A stretch of DNA of 64,000 bases from Njordibacter sp028825405 (GTDB taxonomy: Bacteria > Pseudomonadota > Gammaproteobacteria > Pseudomonadales > Balneatricaceae). Below are positions 53,519 through 62,162 of this stretch, in pieces; the stretch's first letter is position 1, and each line of letters starts with the position of its first letter. The notes under the pieces are model-generated. The model was not told the DNA's origin, made no database searches, and was given only the letters and a program-made list of their open reading frames with translations. A program made the position numbers and the translations under genes. Location: positions 1,798,001 to 1,862,000 of the forward strand of contig NZ_CP159829.1 of NCBI RefSeq assembly GCF_047730065.1, given 5' to 3'.

Positions 53519-54547
53519 TTAACGAACTTCATCAAGATATCTATTCTTGAATCCATCCTGTACGTCAGCCATTTTTTGATAATCAACTGGTGTGGAACGA
53601 GCATAGTCTGACGCAGGTAAAAACTTAGTTTCAGCTTCTTTTGACAGTGCACTTGCGCGTACTGGTCGTAAAAAAGCATTAGCCCATACAGCCTGGCCTT
53701 TGTCTGACATTATGTGGTCAAGAATTGCCTTTCCCTTGTCCATATGGGGTGCACCCTTAACCAGACTCATTACATAAGGCACAATTACTGTACCTTCGCT
53801 AGGAATTACAAATTCAACGTTAGCCTGATCTTTGTATTTAGCGCGGTACGCATTGAAATCATAATCGAACAAAATTGGAATTTCACCTGATAAAACTCGA
53901 GCATAAGCAGTTTGCTTTGGCACAATCGGCTGATTCTTAGCAAGCTTCTTAAAATACTCAATGCCTGGGTTAAAGTTGTCAAGACTGCCACCCATAGCCC
54001 GATTCACTGCAACTGCTCCGGCATAACCTACAAATGCGCTCGAAGGATCCAAATACCCCATCATACCTTTATATTGAGGCTTCAATAAATCACTCCAGGA
54101 TTGAGGAACTGGCAGTCCTTCCAATGCATCCTTGTTCACGAAAAAGCCAATCGTACCTGAGTGAATCGTAAACCAGTGACCATTTGGATCCTTAAGTCCT
54201 TCAGGTATTTCATCCCAATGTTTAGGCTTGTAGGCCTCTGTGACACCTTTTTTTGCTGCAGTAATACCAAAAGAAACGCCGTAATATGCAACATCAGCTA
54301 CTGGGTTATCTTTCTCAGTCAACAATTGAGAGAGGGTCTGACCCGAATTCTTATTATCGTGAGGAAGTTTATAGCCTAAGGTTTCCTCAATAGATTTTAG
54401 CTGTGAAGCCCAGTCTGCCCATTGCGGTGGGCAGTTATAGCAAATTGGCTCCTCTGCAAATGCAGCATTTACTTGACTCATGGATGCAACCAACACCGCA
54501 GCTATGGCTGCAGATCTGGTTAACGTATTTAAACTTTTTTTGAACAT
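53519..54547 (-). CDS. ABC solute-binding protein (family 1, AfuA/PotD-like size)
   Basis: 342 residues with a Sec signal (LTRSAAIAAVLVASMSQVNA, cleavage likely near AFA-EE). The mature N-terminus EEPICYNCPPQW carries two cysteines close together. Later segments (VADVAYYGVSFGI, VNKDALEGLPVPQSW, IPILFDYDFNAYRAKY) are of the iron/polyamine/phosphonate binding-protein type. Context with GpdQ suggests a glycerophosphodiester or other organophosphate ligand; a polyamine cannot be excluded. AAGGA precedes the ATG. Confidence 0.87.
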   Translation of the reverse strand: MFKKSLNTLTRSAAIAAVLVASMSQVNAAFAEEPICYNCPPQWADWASQLKSIEETLGYKLPHDNKNSGQTLSQLLTEKDNPVADVAYYGVSFGITAAKKGVTEAYKPKHWDEIPEGLKDPNGHWFTIHSGTIGFFVNKDALEGLPVPQSWSDLLKPQYKGMMGYLDPSSAFVGYAGAVAVNRAMGGSLDNFNPGIEYFKKLAKNQPIVPKQTAYARVLSGEIPILFDYDFNAYRAKYKDQANVEFVIPSEGTVIVPYVMSLVKGAPHMDKGKAILDHIMSDKGQAVWANAFLRPVRASALSKEAETKFLPASDYARSTPVDYQKMADVQDGFKNRYLDEVR

Positions 54548-54591
54548 AGTCCAGTATCCTTTTATTGTTATTACTTAATAAACACTTATTT

Positions 54592-55632
54592 CTAAGCTAA
54601 AATTTCAACTTCTATTTGTTTTACACGCGTTACAGACTCTCCTGCACAAAATCTAAATGGCATCAAACGTAATGTTTCCTCCCCTCCTTCTATTCGGTCC
54701 ATCAATAGCTGCACAGCCACTCTGCCCATTCGTCTTGAAGGTTGAGAAATGGTTGTAAGAGATGGCTGTATTAATTGCCCGAAGTCAATGCCGTCAAATC
54801 CAATTACAGAGATATCTCCAGGAACAGACAGCCCAAGGCTAGTAATAATTCCAATGACGGAAATGGCTATGATATCTGTTGAGCAAAATATTGCTGTCGG
54901 TGGGTTGGGGTGAGACAAAAGCTCAGCAATCGCTGCCTTTACATTCGCTTTACTAAAGTCGACTTCAGTTAATAAAGGAGGTGGCAAACCCTCAGACTTG
55001 AAATAGTTTGAAAATCCTTCATATCGGGCTTGTGATCGGTCAGAATCGCTGAAGCGACCAGCTATTACGGCACTTCTTGTATGACCAAACTTTACAAACT
55101 CTTCTGCTGCACGGGCGCCACCAGCTACATTGTCTACAGCGACTGCGCATCGTTTAGATGTTTCAGGTTTGTTATACAGCAGCACATAAGGAATATCCTC
55201 ATCGTCAAGTCGGTCACACAACAAGCTGTTATCAGCATCTGCCACGGTCAAAATAAGACCTTCAACCCGATTATTTAACATCGTTTCAACAGCCATCTCC
55301 TCCTCACCTTCCTGGTATTCGTTCATAGTAACTAAAGTGGAATATCCGGCTAGGCGGGCCTCTTCTTGTATTCCGCCGACCATTTCTGCAAAAACTGGGT
55401 TGCTCAGTGTTGGAACAACGATGCCAAACACATGCGTCCTTGATGTCTTTAAATTTCGACCAATAACATTGGGGCGAAATTTTAGTACTTTTATAGACTT
55501 GGTGACGTGTTCTCGTACCTTTTCACCTACCGTAGAGTGACCATTGACGATTCGGGATACGGTCGCAATCGAGACGCCTGCGTGATCAGCGACGTTTTTA
55601 ATAGTTGCTCGTTTTATCAATGCTTCATCCAC
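54592..55632 (-). CDS. LacI-family transcriptional repressor
   Basis: 346 residues. The N-terminal LacI headpiece is TIKNVADHAGVSIATVSRIV followed by NGHSTV, with the hinge helix at about 50-60, then a periplasmic-binding-protein-like sensor domain (VFGIVVPTLSNPVFAEMV, DISVIGFDG). First gene of the SBP-permease-ATPase-GpdQ operon, so it represses its own transcript. The start is GTG at 55632 or a TTG four codons later that has GGA at a better distance. Two perfect operators cover its promoter. Confidence 0.93.
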   Translation of the reverse strand: MDEALIKRATIKNVADHAGVSIATVSRIVNGHSTVGEKVREHVTKSIKVLKFRPNVIGRNLKTSRTHVFGIVVPTLSNPVFAEMVGGIQEEARLAGYSTLVTMNEYQEGEEEMAVETMLNNRVEGLILTVADADNSLLCDRLDDEDIPYVLLYNKPETSKRCAVAVDNVAGGARAAEEFVKFGHTRSAVIAGRFSDSDRSQARYEGFSNYFKSEGLPPPLLTEVDFSKANVKAAIAELLSHPNPPTAIFCSTDIIAISVIGIITSLGLSVPGDISVIGFDGIDFGQLIQPSLTTISQPSRRMGRVAVQLLMDRIEGGEETLRLMPFRFCAGESVTRVKQIEVEILA

Positions 55633-55663
55633 TTTTAATAATCTATATTAGTTAATAAAAAAG

Positions 55664-55701
55664 ATAGTAAACGTTTACTTGAATGAAGTAAACGTTTACT
55701 T
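55664..55701 (-). promoter_or_regulatory. Promoter with two tandem LacI operators
   Basis: Two perfect palindromes AGTAAACGTTTACT at 55666-55679 and 55687-55700 are centred 21 bases apart, two helical turns. On the minus strand a TTTACT -35 box (55692-55687) and a TACTAT -10 box (55669-55664) with a 17-base spacer lie inside them, so a bound repressor would cover both boxes. Confidence 0.75.
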
Positions 55702-56103
55702 ACAGTTTTTTAATTCTTTTAGTTGGATTGGCTAGGCAAGCTTGGTGGTGTGTATCTTATTGAAAGTCCAGAAGGACATATAATAACAGCAGCCCACATA
55801 CAACATTAATTGGAGATGCTAATAATTCAAACAAACCAAGTTATCATAGCAAATGTTACTGAATACCATTCTTACAGGGAACGTCCAGAATACCGGATAA
55901 TTCATAATGGCACTGGTTACGGTGGCCCTGTTAGAACACTATAGTGAGTGCTGGAAGCGCTAAAGTCATAGCACTGTTCAAGCTTACGTTTATTGGATAT
56001 GAGATGGGATTAGTCAAAAGGAGGAACGCCGCTCCCTCTCCCCCTCCCCCTTATCAGGCTTAATTAAGGTTTTATGCCCACATTGGCCAAGGTTAGACTT
56101 AAC
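55702..56103. other. Intergenic region between lacI promoter and yghU
   Basis: About 400 bases with no intact gene. Short open stretches are present on the plus strand (about 55733-55812) but no family can be claimed. The 3' ends near 56030 include a C-rich CCCTCTCCCCCTCCCCC run. Confidence 0.35.
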
Positions 56104-56961
56104 CTAGGATTCAATACTTGGTTTGTTAAAGTCGCTGGCGTCATGGCGCTCTTTAAGCTGATCTTGCTCGGGGCCCCAGGCGAGGTTGACCCGTTTTCCC
56201 CTAATGACCGCGGGCCGTTGCTGAATTTGCTCGGCCCAGCGCACAACATGGGTATAGCTGGTGACATCTAGAAACTCCGCGGCTTTATATAGCTCGCCTA
56301 AAACTAAGGCGCCGTACCAAGCGAAATTAGCCATATCAGCAATGGTGTATTGGTCGCCACAGAGGTATTGACGCTGGGCTAGTTGTTTATCCAGCACATC
56401 GAGTTGACGCTTGGCTTCCATGGCATAGCGATTAATGGGGTATTCTAATTTTTCGGGTGCATAGGCATAAAAGTGTCCAAAGCCACCTCCCAAAAACGGG
56501 GCGCTACCAATGTTCCAAAACAGCCAAGACAGGCATTCTGCTCTTTCAGTCGAGCCGACTGTGGGAACAAAGAAATTAAACTTTTCAGCCAAGTAAAGCA
56601 TGATTGCGCCTGACTCAAACACACGTACGGGTGCTGCACCACTGTAATCCATTAAAGCTGGGATTTTTGAGTTAGGGTTAATGTCTACAAACCCACTACT
56701 GAATTGGTTGCCTTCACTAATATCGATTAGCCAAGCATCATACTCGGCTCCGTTTAGGCCCATCTCTAATAATTCTTCAAGCAAAACGGTGACCTTTCGC
56801 CCATTGGGTGTGCCCAACGAATAAAGCTGCAATGGATGTTTACCTTGAGGCAACTCTTTAACATGCGTGGCACCAGCCACTGGTCGATTGATACTGGCAA
56901 AATGGCCACCACTTTCAGTATTCCATTGCCATACTTGGGGTGGGGTATAAACTTCACTCAT
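56104..56961 (-). CDS. yghU: Glutathione S-transferase family, YghU type
   Basis: 285 residues, close in sequence to E. coli YghU throughout: HPLQLYSLGTPNGRKVT, LEELLEMGLNGAEYDAW, NPNSKIPAL, FESGAIMLYLAEKF and GGGFGHFYAYAPEK. YghU binds two glutathiones and has disulfide-bond reductase activity. Thioredoxin-fold N-terminal domain (about 40-130) and helical C-terminal domain (about 140-270). Single gene. Confidence 0.95.
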   Translation of the reverse strand: MSEVYTPPQVWQWNTESGGHFASINRPVAGATHVKELPQGKHPLQLYSLGTPNGRKVTVLLEELLEMGLNGAEYDAWLIDISEGNQFSSGFVDINPNSKIPALMDYSGAAPVRVFESGAIMLYLAEKFNFFVPTVGSTERAECLSWLFWNIGSAPFLGGGFGHFYAYAPEKLEYPINRYAMEAKRQLDVLDKQLAQRQYLCGDQYTIADMANFAWYGALVLGELYKAAEFLDVTSYTHVVRWAEQIQQRPAVIRGKRVNLAWGPEQDQLKERHDASDFNKPSIES

Positions 56962-57329
56962 ACTTAATATCTCTTTGATTGGGCCTTATTGCATGGTGGA
57001 CTGTTATAAACTTTGGATATATTTCCAACAGTTAAAAACAGCAGCCCAAAGTCAGTTCTAAAACATACTACGAATAAAGCATAGCATTTCCCAGCCTGCT
57101 CACGCAGTGAATTTGTACTTTTTAGCTTGAACTCTGAAGGTGCCACGAAAACATGCATTAGATGTTAGTGCATCAAGATTCTGTATTTGCTGGGGTCTTC
57201 CTATCTGCGGCTATTAACTATAACTATTATTTGTCACTATTATTTGTACAGCGTCTCTATCTATAGGGCGGCTATGAACGTAGTATTTAAGGCAAACCTG
57301 TAGCAGAAATTAATTACAAGGGTATCAAT
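56962..57329. other. Divergent intergenic region upstream of yghU
   Basis: 368 bases, containing promoters for yghU (minus) and the small secreted protein (plus). Nothing else recognised. Confidence 0.35.
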
Positions 57330-57578
57330 ATGTTAAATATTCATTGTCGGTTGGCCTGTTTACTCTGTGTTACTTTGATTGCAAAACCTGTCTTATCTCA
57401 AGATATATCCGGCTGGTCTGATAAAACGATTTGCCGGCTTGCCGCTAATCAACCTGATGAAGCCCTTTACCAGCAAGAAGTCATCACACGAGTGTTGGAT
57501 TGTGCTGATTATAAAGTGGTCAAACCAAGTATTGTGATACCTAAAAATAAAAATAAGTCAGCTGGGTCAAGCTATTAA
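57330..57578 (+). CDS. Small secreted protein, function unknown
   Basis: 82 residues. A Sec signal peptide (LNIHCRLACLLCVTLIAKPV, cleavage near LSQ) leads to a short mature part DISGWSDKTICRLAANQPDE with two cysteines about 30 residues apart, able to form a disulfide. AAGGG lies about 6 bases before the ATG. It is followed after about 35 bases by the CIA30 gene and is probably cotranscribed. No family recognised with confidence; a short-protein (SHOCT-unrelated) periplasmic helper is possible. Confidence 0.65.
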   Translation: MLNIHCRLACLLCVTLIAKPVLSQDISGWSDKTICRLAANQPDEALYQQEVITRVLDCADYKVVKPSIVIPKNKNKSAGSSY

Positions 57579-57615
57579 TAAAACCCAATAAAGACACAAC
57601 CTCGGGATGTTGATC

Positions 57616-58215
57616 ATGCGCGCATTTAGATATAGCTGGAGTGTTAAAAAAACCCTAATGCTCTTTTTAGTGGTGTTAAACACATTAACTTTAACTAATG
57701 GCACATGGGCCAAAGAAAAGGCTCTTAGCTATCCATTTACGTCCAATAGTGGGCAATATTGGCAATATTCAAGTGATCGGGTGATGGGGGGTATCTCCAA
57801 TGGCCAAGTCAAACTTGAACAAGATGGCGACCTTATTTTTGCTAGACTTGCTGGTGATGTAAGTACCCAAAATAATGGGGGCTTTATTCAATTGCGTACG
57901 GGTATGTCATTGGCTGACACCGAAAAAAACGGCAACCCATTGCAGGGAGTGCGGTTGAATGTGCGTGGTAACGGTGAGACCTACCATGTTTTTATTCGGA
58001 CTAATGAAACGCGGTCTTATTCTGATTATTTCTCAGCCACCTTTACCACCAATGATAACTGGCAAATGATTGATTTGCCGTTTAGCATCTTCGAACGCAA
58101 GCGATCGAAAAATTCAATCCTAAAAGCTAATGCAATCAATAGCTTGGGTATTGTGGCTTATGGTCGTGACTTTACGGCTGATGTTTCTGTCTCTACCATA
58201 GAGTTTTACTATTAG
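57616..58215 (+). CDS. CIA30-domain secreted protein
   Basis: About 199 residues. A signal peptide or N-terminal anchor (TLMLFLVVLNTLTLTNGTWA) precedes a jelly-roll CIA30 domain: WQYSSDRVMGGISNGQVKL, GFIQLRTGMSLA, GVRLNVRGNGETYHVFIRT and a C-terminal beta-strand AINSLGIVAYGRDF. CIA30 proteins bind carbohydrate-like ligands or assist complex assembly; the bacterial role is unknown. Start ATG 57616 is 8 bases after GGGA; an ATG three codons earlier is possible. Cotranscribed with the small secreted protein. Confidence 0.82.
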   Translation: MRAFRYSWSVKKTLMLFLVVLNTLTLTNGTWAKEKALSYPFTSNSGQYWQYSSDRVMGGISNGQVKLEQDGDLIFARLAGDVSTQNNGGFIQLRTGMSLADTEKNGNPLQGVRLNVRGNGETYHVFIRTNETRSYSDYFSATFTTNDNWQMIDLPFSIFERKRSKNSILKANAINSLGIVAYGRDFTADVSVSTIEFYY

Positions 58216-58312
58216 CACATGCACATGTGTTTTGAAATGCTTGTAAAGGACTTGTTTTACAGGACTTGCTTCAAAGAACTGATTGATAGAATTATTTTTA
58301 GCGGAGCAAGAC

Positions 58313-59221
58313 TCACTGATGCAGTTTAGGCACAGGTTTAGAGCGTGATCTTTCTCGCCAAACAATCATCAACCCACCACATGCGATTAGCAATGCTCCA
58401 GGAAATAAAGTGCTCCACGGTGCTTCGTCAAAGAAAAACCATCCTAAAACGAATGCGAGGGGGATACCAAAATAACTAAAGGGAGCTAAGTTACTTTGTT
58501 CAGTCATGCGGTAACTCACCACTAAAAATAAAACCGCTGTCCCCCCCAACATCCCCATCAACATGATCCAGCCCATGTCGTTAGCCGAAGCTACGGGCGT
58601 AAAACCACCCCAAAAGTAGGCAATCGAAGTGGCGCCAATGACTGACGTAATAGACGCATACAGGTTAACTAATGGGCTTGATACATCGTCATCAAATAAG
58701 CGTGCTGTAACCCCCACTAAAGCATAGAATGCTGCCGCAGCCAAAGGCAAAAGCGCATACAGATTGAAAGCTTCTCCCGTGGGTTTAATTACCATCACTA
58801 CACCCACAAAACCCACTAAAACAGCACACCATCGCACCCAGCCAACCCGCTCACCTAAAATAGGAATCGCCAATGCCGTAGTAAATAATGCGCTTGCATA
58901 GGTGATGGTCGATGCCGTAGCAAACGCCATTAACCCTAGGGCCAAATAAAAGGAAAGCTGCGCCATGGTCACCACAGCACCCCTTAAAAGGGCTAGCTTC
59001 CATTGACGTATTTTCAGACGTCTGCCCTTCTTGTGCCACACACTTGATGTCCAAAGCGCAATAATAGATGGAATCAGCCCAAATAAATTGCGCCAAGCCG
59101 ATAGCTCAGCGGCTGAATAGCTGACTGAGAGGTGTTTAATGATTAATCCCATGGCGTCAAACAACATCAAAGCGACAAGGCTAAGGATAATGGCAAGGCC
59201 AGTGCGGTCAGTGGGGCGCAT
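58313..59221 (-). CDS. EamA/DMT-family transporter
   Basis: 302 residues, ten hydrophobic helices in two EamA repeats. Features include AELSAWRNLFGLIPSIIAL in the first repeat, YASALFTTALAIPILGERVGWVRW and SNLAPFSYFGIPLAFVLGWF in the second. Resembles RhaT/YdcZ-type or S-adenosylmethionine-uptake-like members. Substrate unknown; single gene, distinct from the EamA gene at 38 kb. Confidence 0.87.
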   Translation of the reverse strand: MRPTDRTGLAIILSLVALMLFDAMGLIIKHLSVSYSAAELSAWRNLFGLIPSIIALWTSSVWHKKGRRLKIRQWKLALLRGAVVTMAQLSFYLALGLMAFATASTITYASALFTTALAIPILGERVGWVRWCAVLVGFVGVVMVIKPTGEAFNLYALLPLAAAAFYALVGVTARLFDDDVSSPLVNLYASITSVIGATSIAYFWGGFTPVASANDMGWIMLMGMLGGTAVLFLVVSYRMTEQSNLAPFSYFGIPLAFVLGWFFFDEAPWSTLFPGALLIACGGLMIVWRERSRSKPVPKLHQ

Positions 59222-59550
59222 AAAGATCCAAAGGTATTGAGTTACGCCAATTTGATTATTAAAAATGGCTTAAATTAAGCCCATGTGTGGCTCATTGAAT
59301 GGCGTTCATTATGCGCAGTGTTGAATCGAATGCAAGCCCTGTATTGCCTAGGCCTATAAATGGTTCAGGCGTTAAATTTGAGCGTTACACTGCCTATTTT
59401 TTAGCCGTTTGAGGAAAATTTGATTCATACGAGTGAATTACTTTGAGGTAACCCAAGTAATCACCATACTAAGGCCACACTAAATGCCTTGCACGGCAAC
59501 GACTTTAAACCCCTTAGGCAACTTAAACACCTTAAAAACACCTTAGGCAA
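59222..59550. other. Intergenic region with short direct repeat
   Basis: 329 bases without a gene. A 12-base direct repeat CCTTAGGCAACT occurs at about 59512 and 59540, 29 bases apart, just beyond the end of the amidohydrolase gene. Confidence 0.4.
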
Positions 59551-60780
59551 CTAAATCGCTTGATTTAACACAGCCTGAAATAATACATTACAACCCGCTG
59601 TGAGGTGCTCTTGCTTAGCATCTTCTAGCTCGTTATGGCTAATACCATCCTTACACGGCACAAACACCATGGCCGTTGGCGCAACACGAGAGATATAACA
59701 GGCATCATGGCCGGCACCACTGACGATATCACAATGACTATAACCTAAGTTTACTGCAGCTTGGCGCACTGATTCCACACATGAAAGGTTGAATGGAACG
59801 GGAGGTGAATACCAAATTTGTTCAAATTCCATGGTTAAACCTTGGCTGGCAATAATGGCAGCACAGCCTTCTCTCAACTCTTTATCCATGGCCGATAAAG
59901 TCGCATCATCTGGATGACGAATATCTATGGTAAAAAATACTTGCCCTGGTATAACGTTGCGCGAGTTGGGAAAAGATTGGATCAAACCCACTGTAGAACA
60001 GGCCAAAGGTGCATATTTAAGGCCTATGTCATTCACTAGGGTAATCATTTTTGCAGCGCCCACCAATGCATCTTTGCGGGTTTTCATGGGCGTTGGCCCA
60101 GCATGAGACTCTTGCCCCGTTAGGGTCACTTCATACCACCGTTGGCCTTGGGCGTCAGTGACCACACCAATGGTGAGGTCTTCATGCTCAAGTATCGGGC
60201 CTTGCTCTATGTGCGCTTCAAAAAAGGCTTTTATAGGGCGCTCACCCATAGGCTCTTTGCCATCATAACCAATGCGCTTGAGTTCCTCACCCATGGTTAA
60301 GCCATCTAGGTCTGCACGACTTAATCCATACTCCAGATCAAAGACCCCAGCAAACACGCCAGAGGCCACCATAGCAGGTGCAAAACGCGAGCCTTCTTCG
60401 TTGGTCCACACACTTGCTTCAATGGGGGCTTGAGTGGTGATGTTTTGATCATTGAGACTGCGGATCACTTCTAGTCCTGCCAAAACACCATAGACACCAT
60501 CAAATTTTCCACCCGTGGGCTGTGTGTCTAAGTGACTACCCATAACTACTGCCCCCATGTTGGGGTCACTACCCTCACGACGAGCAAATATATTGCCCAT
60601 CTGATCAATTTTTATACTGCAGCCTTCTGTTTCACACCAATTCACAAAAAGATCCCGAGACTGTTTGTCTAAATCGGTTAAGGCAAGGCGGCAACAACCG
60701 CCTTTTTCAGTTGCACCAATTTTGGCCATTTCCATGAGGCTGTCCCATAGTCTTTGCCCGTTTATGCTCATATTAGACAT
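59551..60780 (-). CDS. N-carbamoyl-beta-alanine/N-carbamoyl amino acid amidohydrolase (M20 family)
   Basis: About 409 residues. Zinc ligands in MGSHLDTQPTGGKFDG, WTNEEGSRF, HIEQGPILE and near the C-terminus SGAGHDACYI are those of the HyuC/AmaB/PydC group. It hydrolyses N-carbamoyl-beta-alanine to beta-alanine, CO2 and ammonia, the last step of reductive pyrimidine degradation. The ATG at 60780 is preferred (AAGGA just upstream and normal length) over one 16 codons earlier. It follows preA and preT on the same strand. Confidence 0.9.
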   Translation of the reverse strand: MSNMSINGQRLWDSLMEMAKIGATEKGGCCRLALTDLDKQSRDLFVNWCETEGCSIKIDQMGNIFARREGSDPNMGAVVMGSHLDTQPTGGKFDGVYGVLAGLEVIRSLNDQNITTQAPIEASVWTNEEGSRFAPAMVASGVFAGVFDLEYGLSRADLDGLTMGEELKRIGYDGKEPMGERPIKAFFEAHIEQGPILEHEDLTIGVVTDAQGQRWYEVTLTGQESHAGPTPMKTRKDALVGAAKMITLVNDIGLKYAPLACSTVGLIQSFPNSRNVIPGQVFFTIDIRHPDDATLSAMDKELREGCAAIIASQGLTMEFEQIWYSPPVPFNLSCVESVRQAAVNLGYSHCDIVSGAGHDACYISRVAPTAMVFVPCKDGISHNELEDAKQEHLTAGCNVLFQAVLNQAI

Positions 60781-60846
60781 TGCATTGTTCCTTTTTTTAT
60801 TGATTGCTGCATCCACTATCAGTGCCAACTAAGATAACTAAGCCAA

Positions 60847-62145
60847 CTAGGCCACTGTGTTATTTGGATGATGAGACCAGTTTTGGTAATCCCCACTCAC
60901 TCTTTCACCTGTCCGAGTATCCATCTCATGGGTATCAAGTTCACGCAAAGTGATGCAGTTTTCAACAGGGCAGACCACTACACATAGGTTACAGCCTACA
61001 CAATCTTCATCCCTCACCTCAAAACCACGCACACCATCAATTTCGGTGCTGATTGCCTGATGTGAAGTGTCCTCACAAACAATATGACAACGACCACATT
61101 TAATACAGGAATCCTGATCTATTTGAGCTTTTGCAACATAGTTTAAATCCAGCTGATTCCAAGAGGTTACACTGGGCACTGCGGCACCAATTAGTTCATC
61201 TACTGAATTAATTTTTTGCTCAGCTAAGTAACGGCTTAAGCCATCAATCATATCTTCAACAATACGAAAACCGTAAGTCATTACGGCTGTACAAACCTGC
61301 ACATTAGACGCACCCAAAGCCATAAATTCAGCGGCATCACGCCAATTACTTATGCCACCAATGCCAGAAATAGGGATGTTTTTACAATCAGCATCACGCG
61401 CTATTTCACTTAACATATGCAAAGCAATGGGTTTAACTGCTGGCCCACAATAGCCGCCATGAGACCCTTGCGAGCCTACTGATGGTGACATCTTCATCTG
61501 CTCAAGATCAACACCCATGACAGAGTTAATGGTATTAATCAATGACACTGCATCAGCGCCACCGCGCACAGCGCCTCTGGCAGCAGTTCGAATGTCAGTA
61601 ATATTAGGTGTGAGTTTTACTATGGTCGGCAAATCGGAGTATTGTTTGCACCAAGCCGCCACCATTTCCACATATTCTGGCACTTGGCCAACCGCTGCAC
61701 CCATACCTCGTTCTGACATGCCGTGTGGACAGCCAAAATTCAATTCAATACCGTCTGCGCCCGTGTCTTCCACCCGCATCAAAATATCTTTCCAAGCTTG
61801 CTCCTCACATGGCACCATAAGTGACACCACCACCCCACGATCAGGCCAATCTTTTTTAACTTGGATAATTTCTGCCAAGTTAACTTCTAAATCTCGATCG
61901 GTAATCAACTCAATGTTGTTAAAGCCCATTAAGGAACGATCTTTACCATGCCATGCGCCATAACGAGGGCCACTTACATTAACTAACGGCAGCCCTGCTT
62001 CGCCTAAAGTTTTCCACATGACTCCACCCCAGCCAGCTTCAAACGCGCGGTTTATGTTGTAGGCTTTGTCTGTAGGTGGGGCCGATGCAAGCCAAAAAGG
62101 ATTAGGGGTTTGAATGCCAATGAAATTAGATTTTAGGTCAATCAT
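60847..62145 (-). CDS. preA: NAD-dependent dihydropyrimidine dehydrogenase subunit PreA
   Basis: 432 residues: a dihydroorotate-dehydrogenase-like TIM barrel with FMN site (residues about 1-320; NFGCPHGMSERGMGA, catalytic Cys region) and a C-terminal ferredoxin domain with two 4Fe-4S motifs (CIKCGRCHIVC and CVGCNLCVVVC, then CP). It reduces uracil and thymine to dihydropyrimidines, together with PreT. GGAGT lies before the ATG. It is 18 bases from preT. Confidence 0.95.
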   Translation of the reverse strand: MIDLKSNFIGIQTPNPFWLASAPPTDKAYNINRAFEAGWGGVMWKTLGEAGLPLVNVSGPRYGAWHGKDRSLMGFNNIELITDRDLEVNLAEIIQVKKDWPDRGVVVSLMVPCEEQAWKDILMRVEDTGADGIELNFGCPHGMSERGMGAAVGQVPEYVEMVAAWCKQYSDLPTIVKLTPNITDIRTAARGAVRGGADAVSLINTINSVMGVDLEQMKMSPSVGSQGSHGGYCGPAVKPIALHMLSEIARDADCKNIPISGIGGISNWRDAAEFMALGASNVQVCTAVMTYGFRIVEDMIDGLSRYLAEQKINSVDELIGAAVPSVTSWNQLDLNYVAKAQIDQDSCIKCGRCHIVCEDTSHQAISTEIDGVRGFEVRDEDCVGCNLCVVVCPVENCITLRELDTHEMDTRTGERVSGDYQNWSHHPNNTVA

Positions 62146-62162
62146 AATCGACTCCTTTATAT

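Noticed and set aside
55733..55812. Plus-strand fragment reading LGGVYLIESPEGHIITAAH, resembling a metallo-beta-lactamase-fold opening
   Set aside because: Only about 28 codons, no metal-binding HxHxDH motif, ends in a stop; similarity may be chance.
58217..58236. CACATGCACATGTG palindrome followed by TTTT after the CIA30 gene
   Set aside because: Two-base loop and weak T-run; not a reliable terminator.
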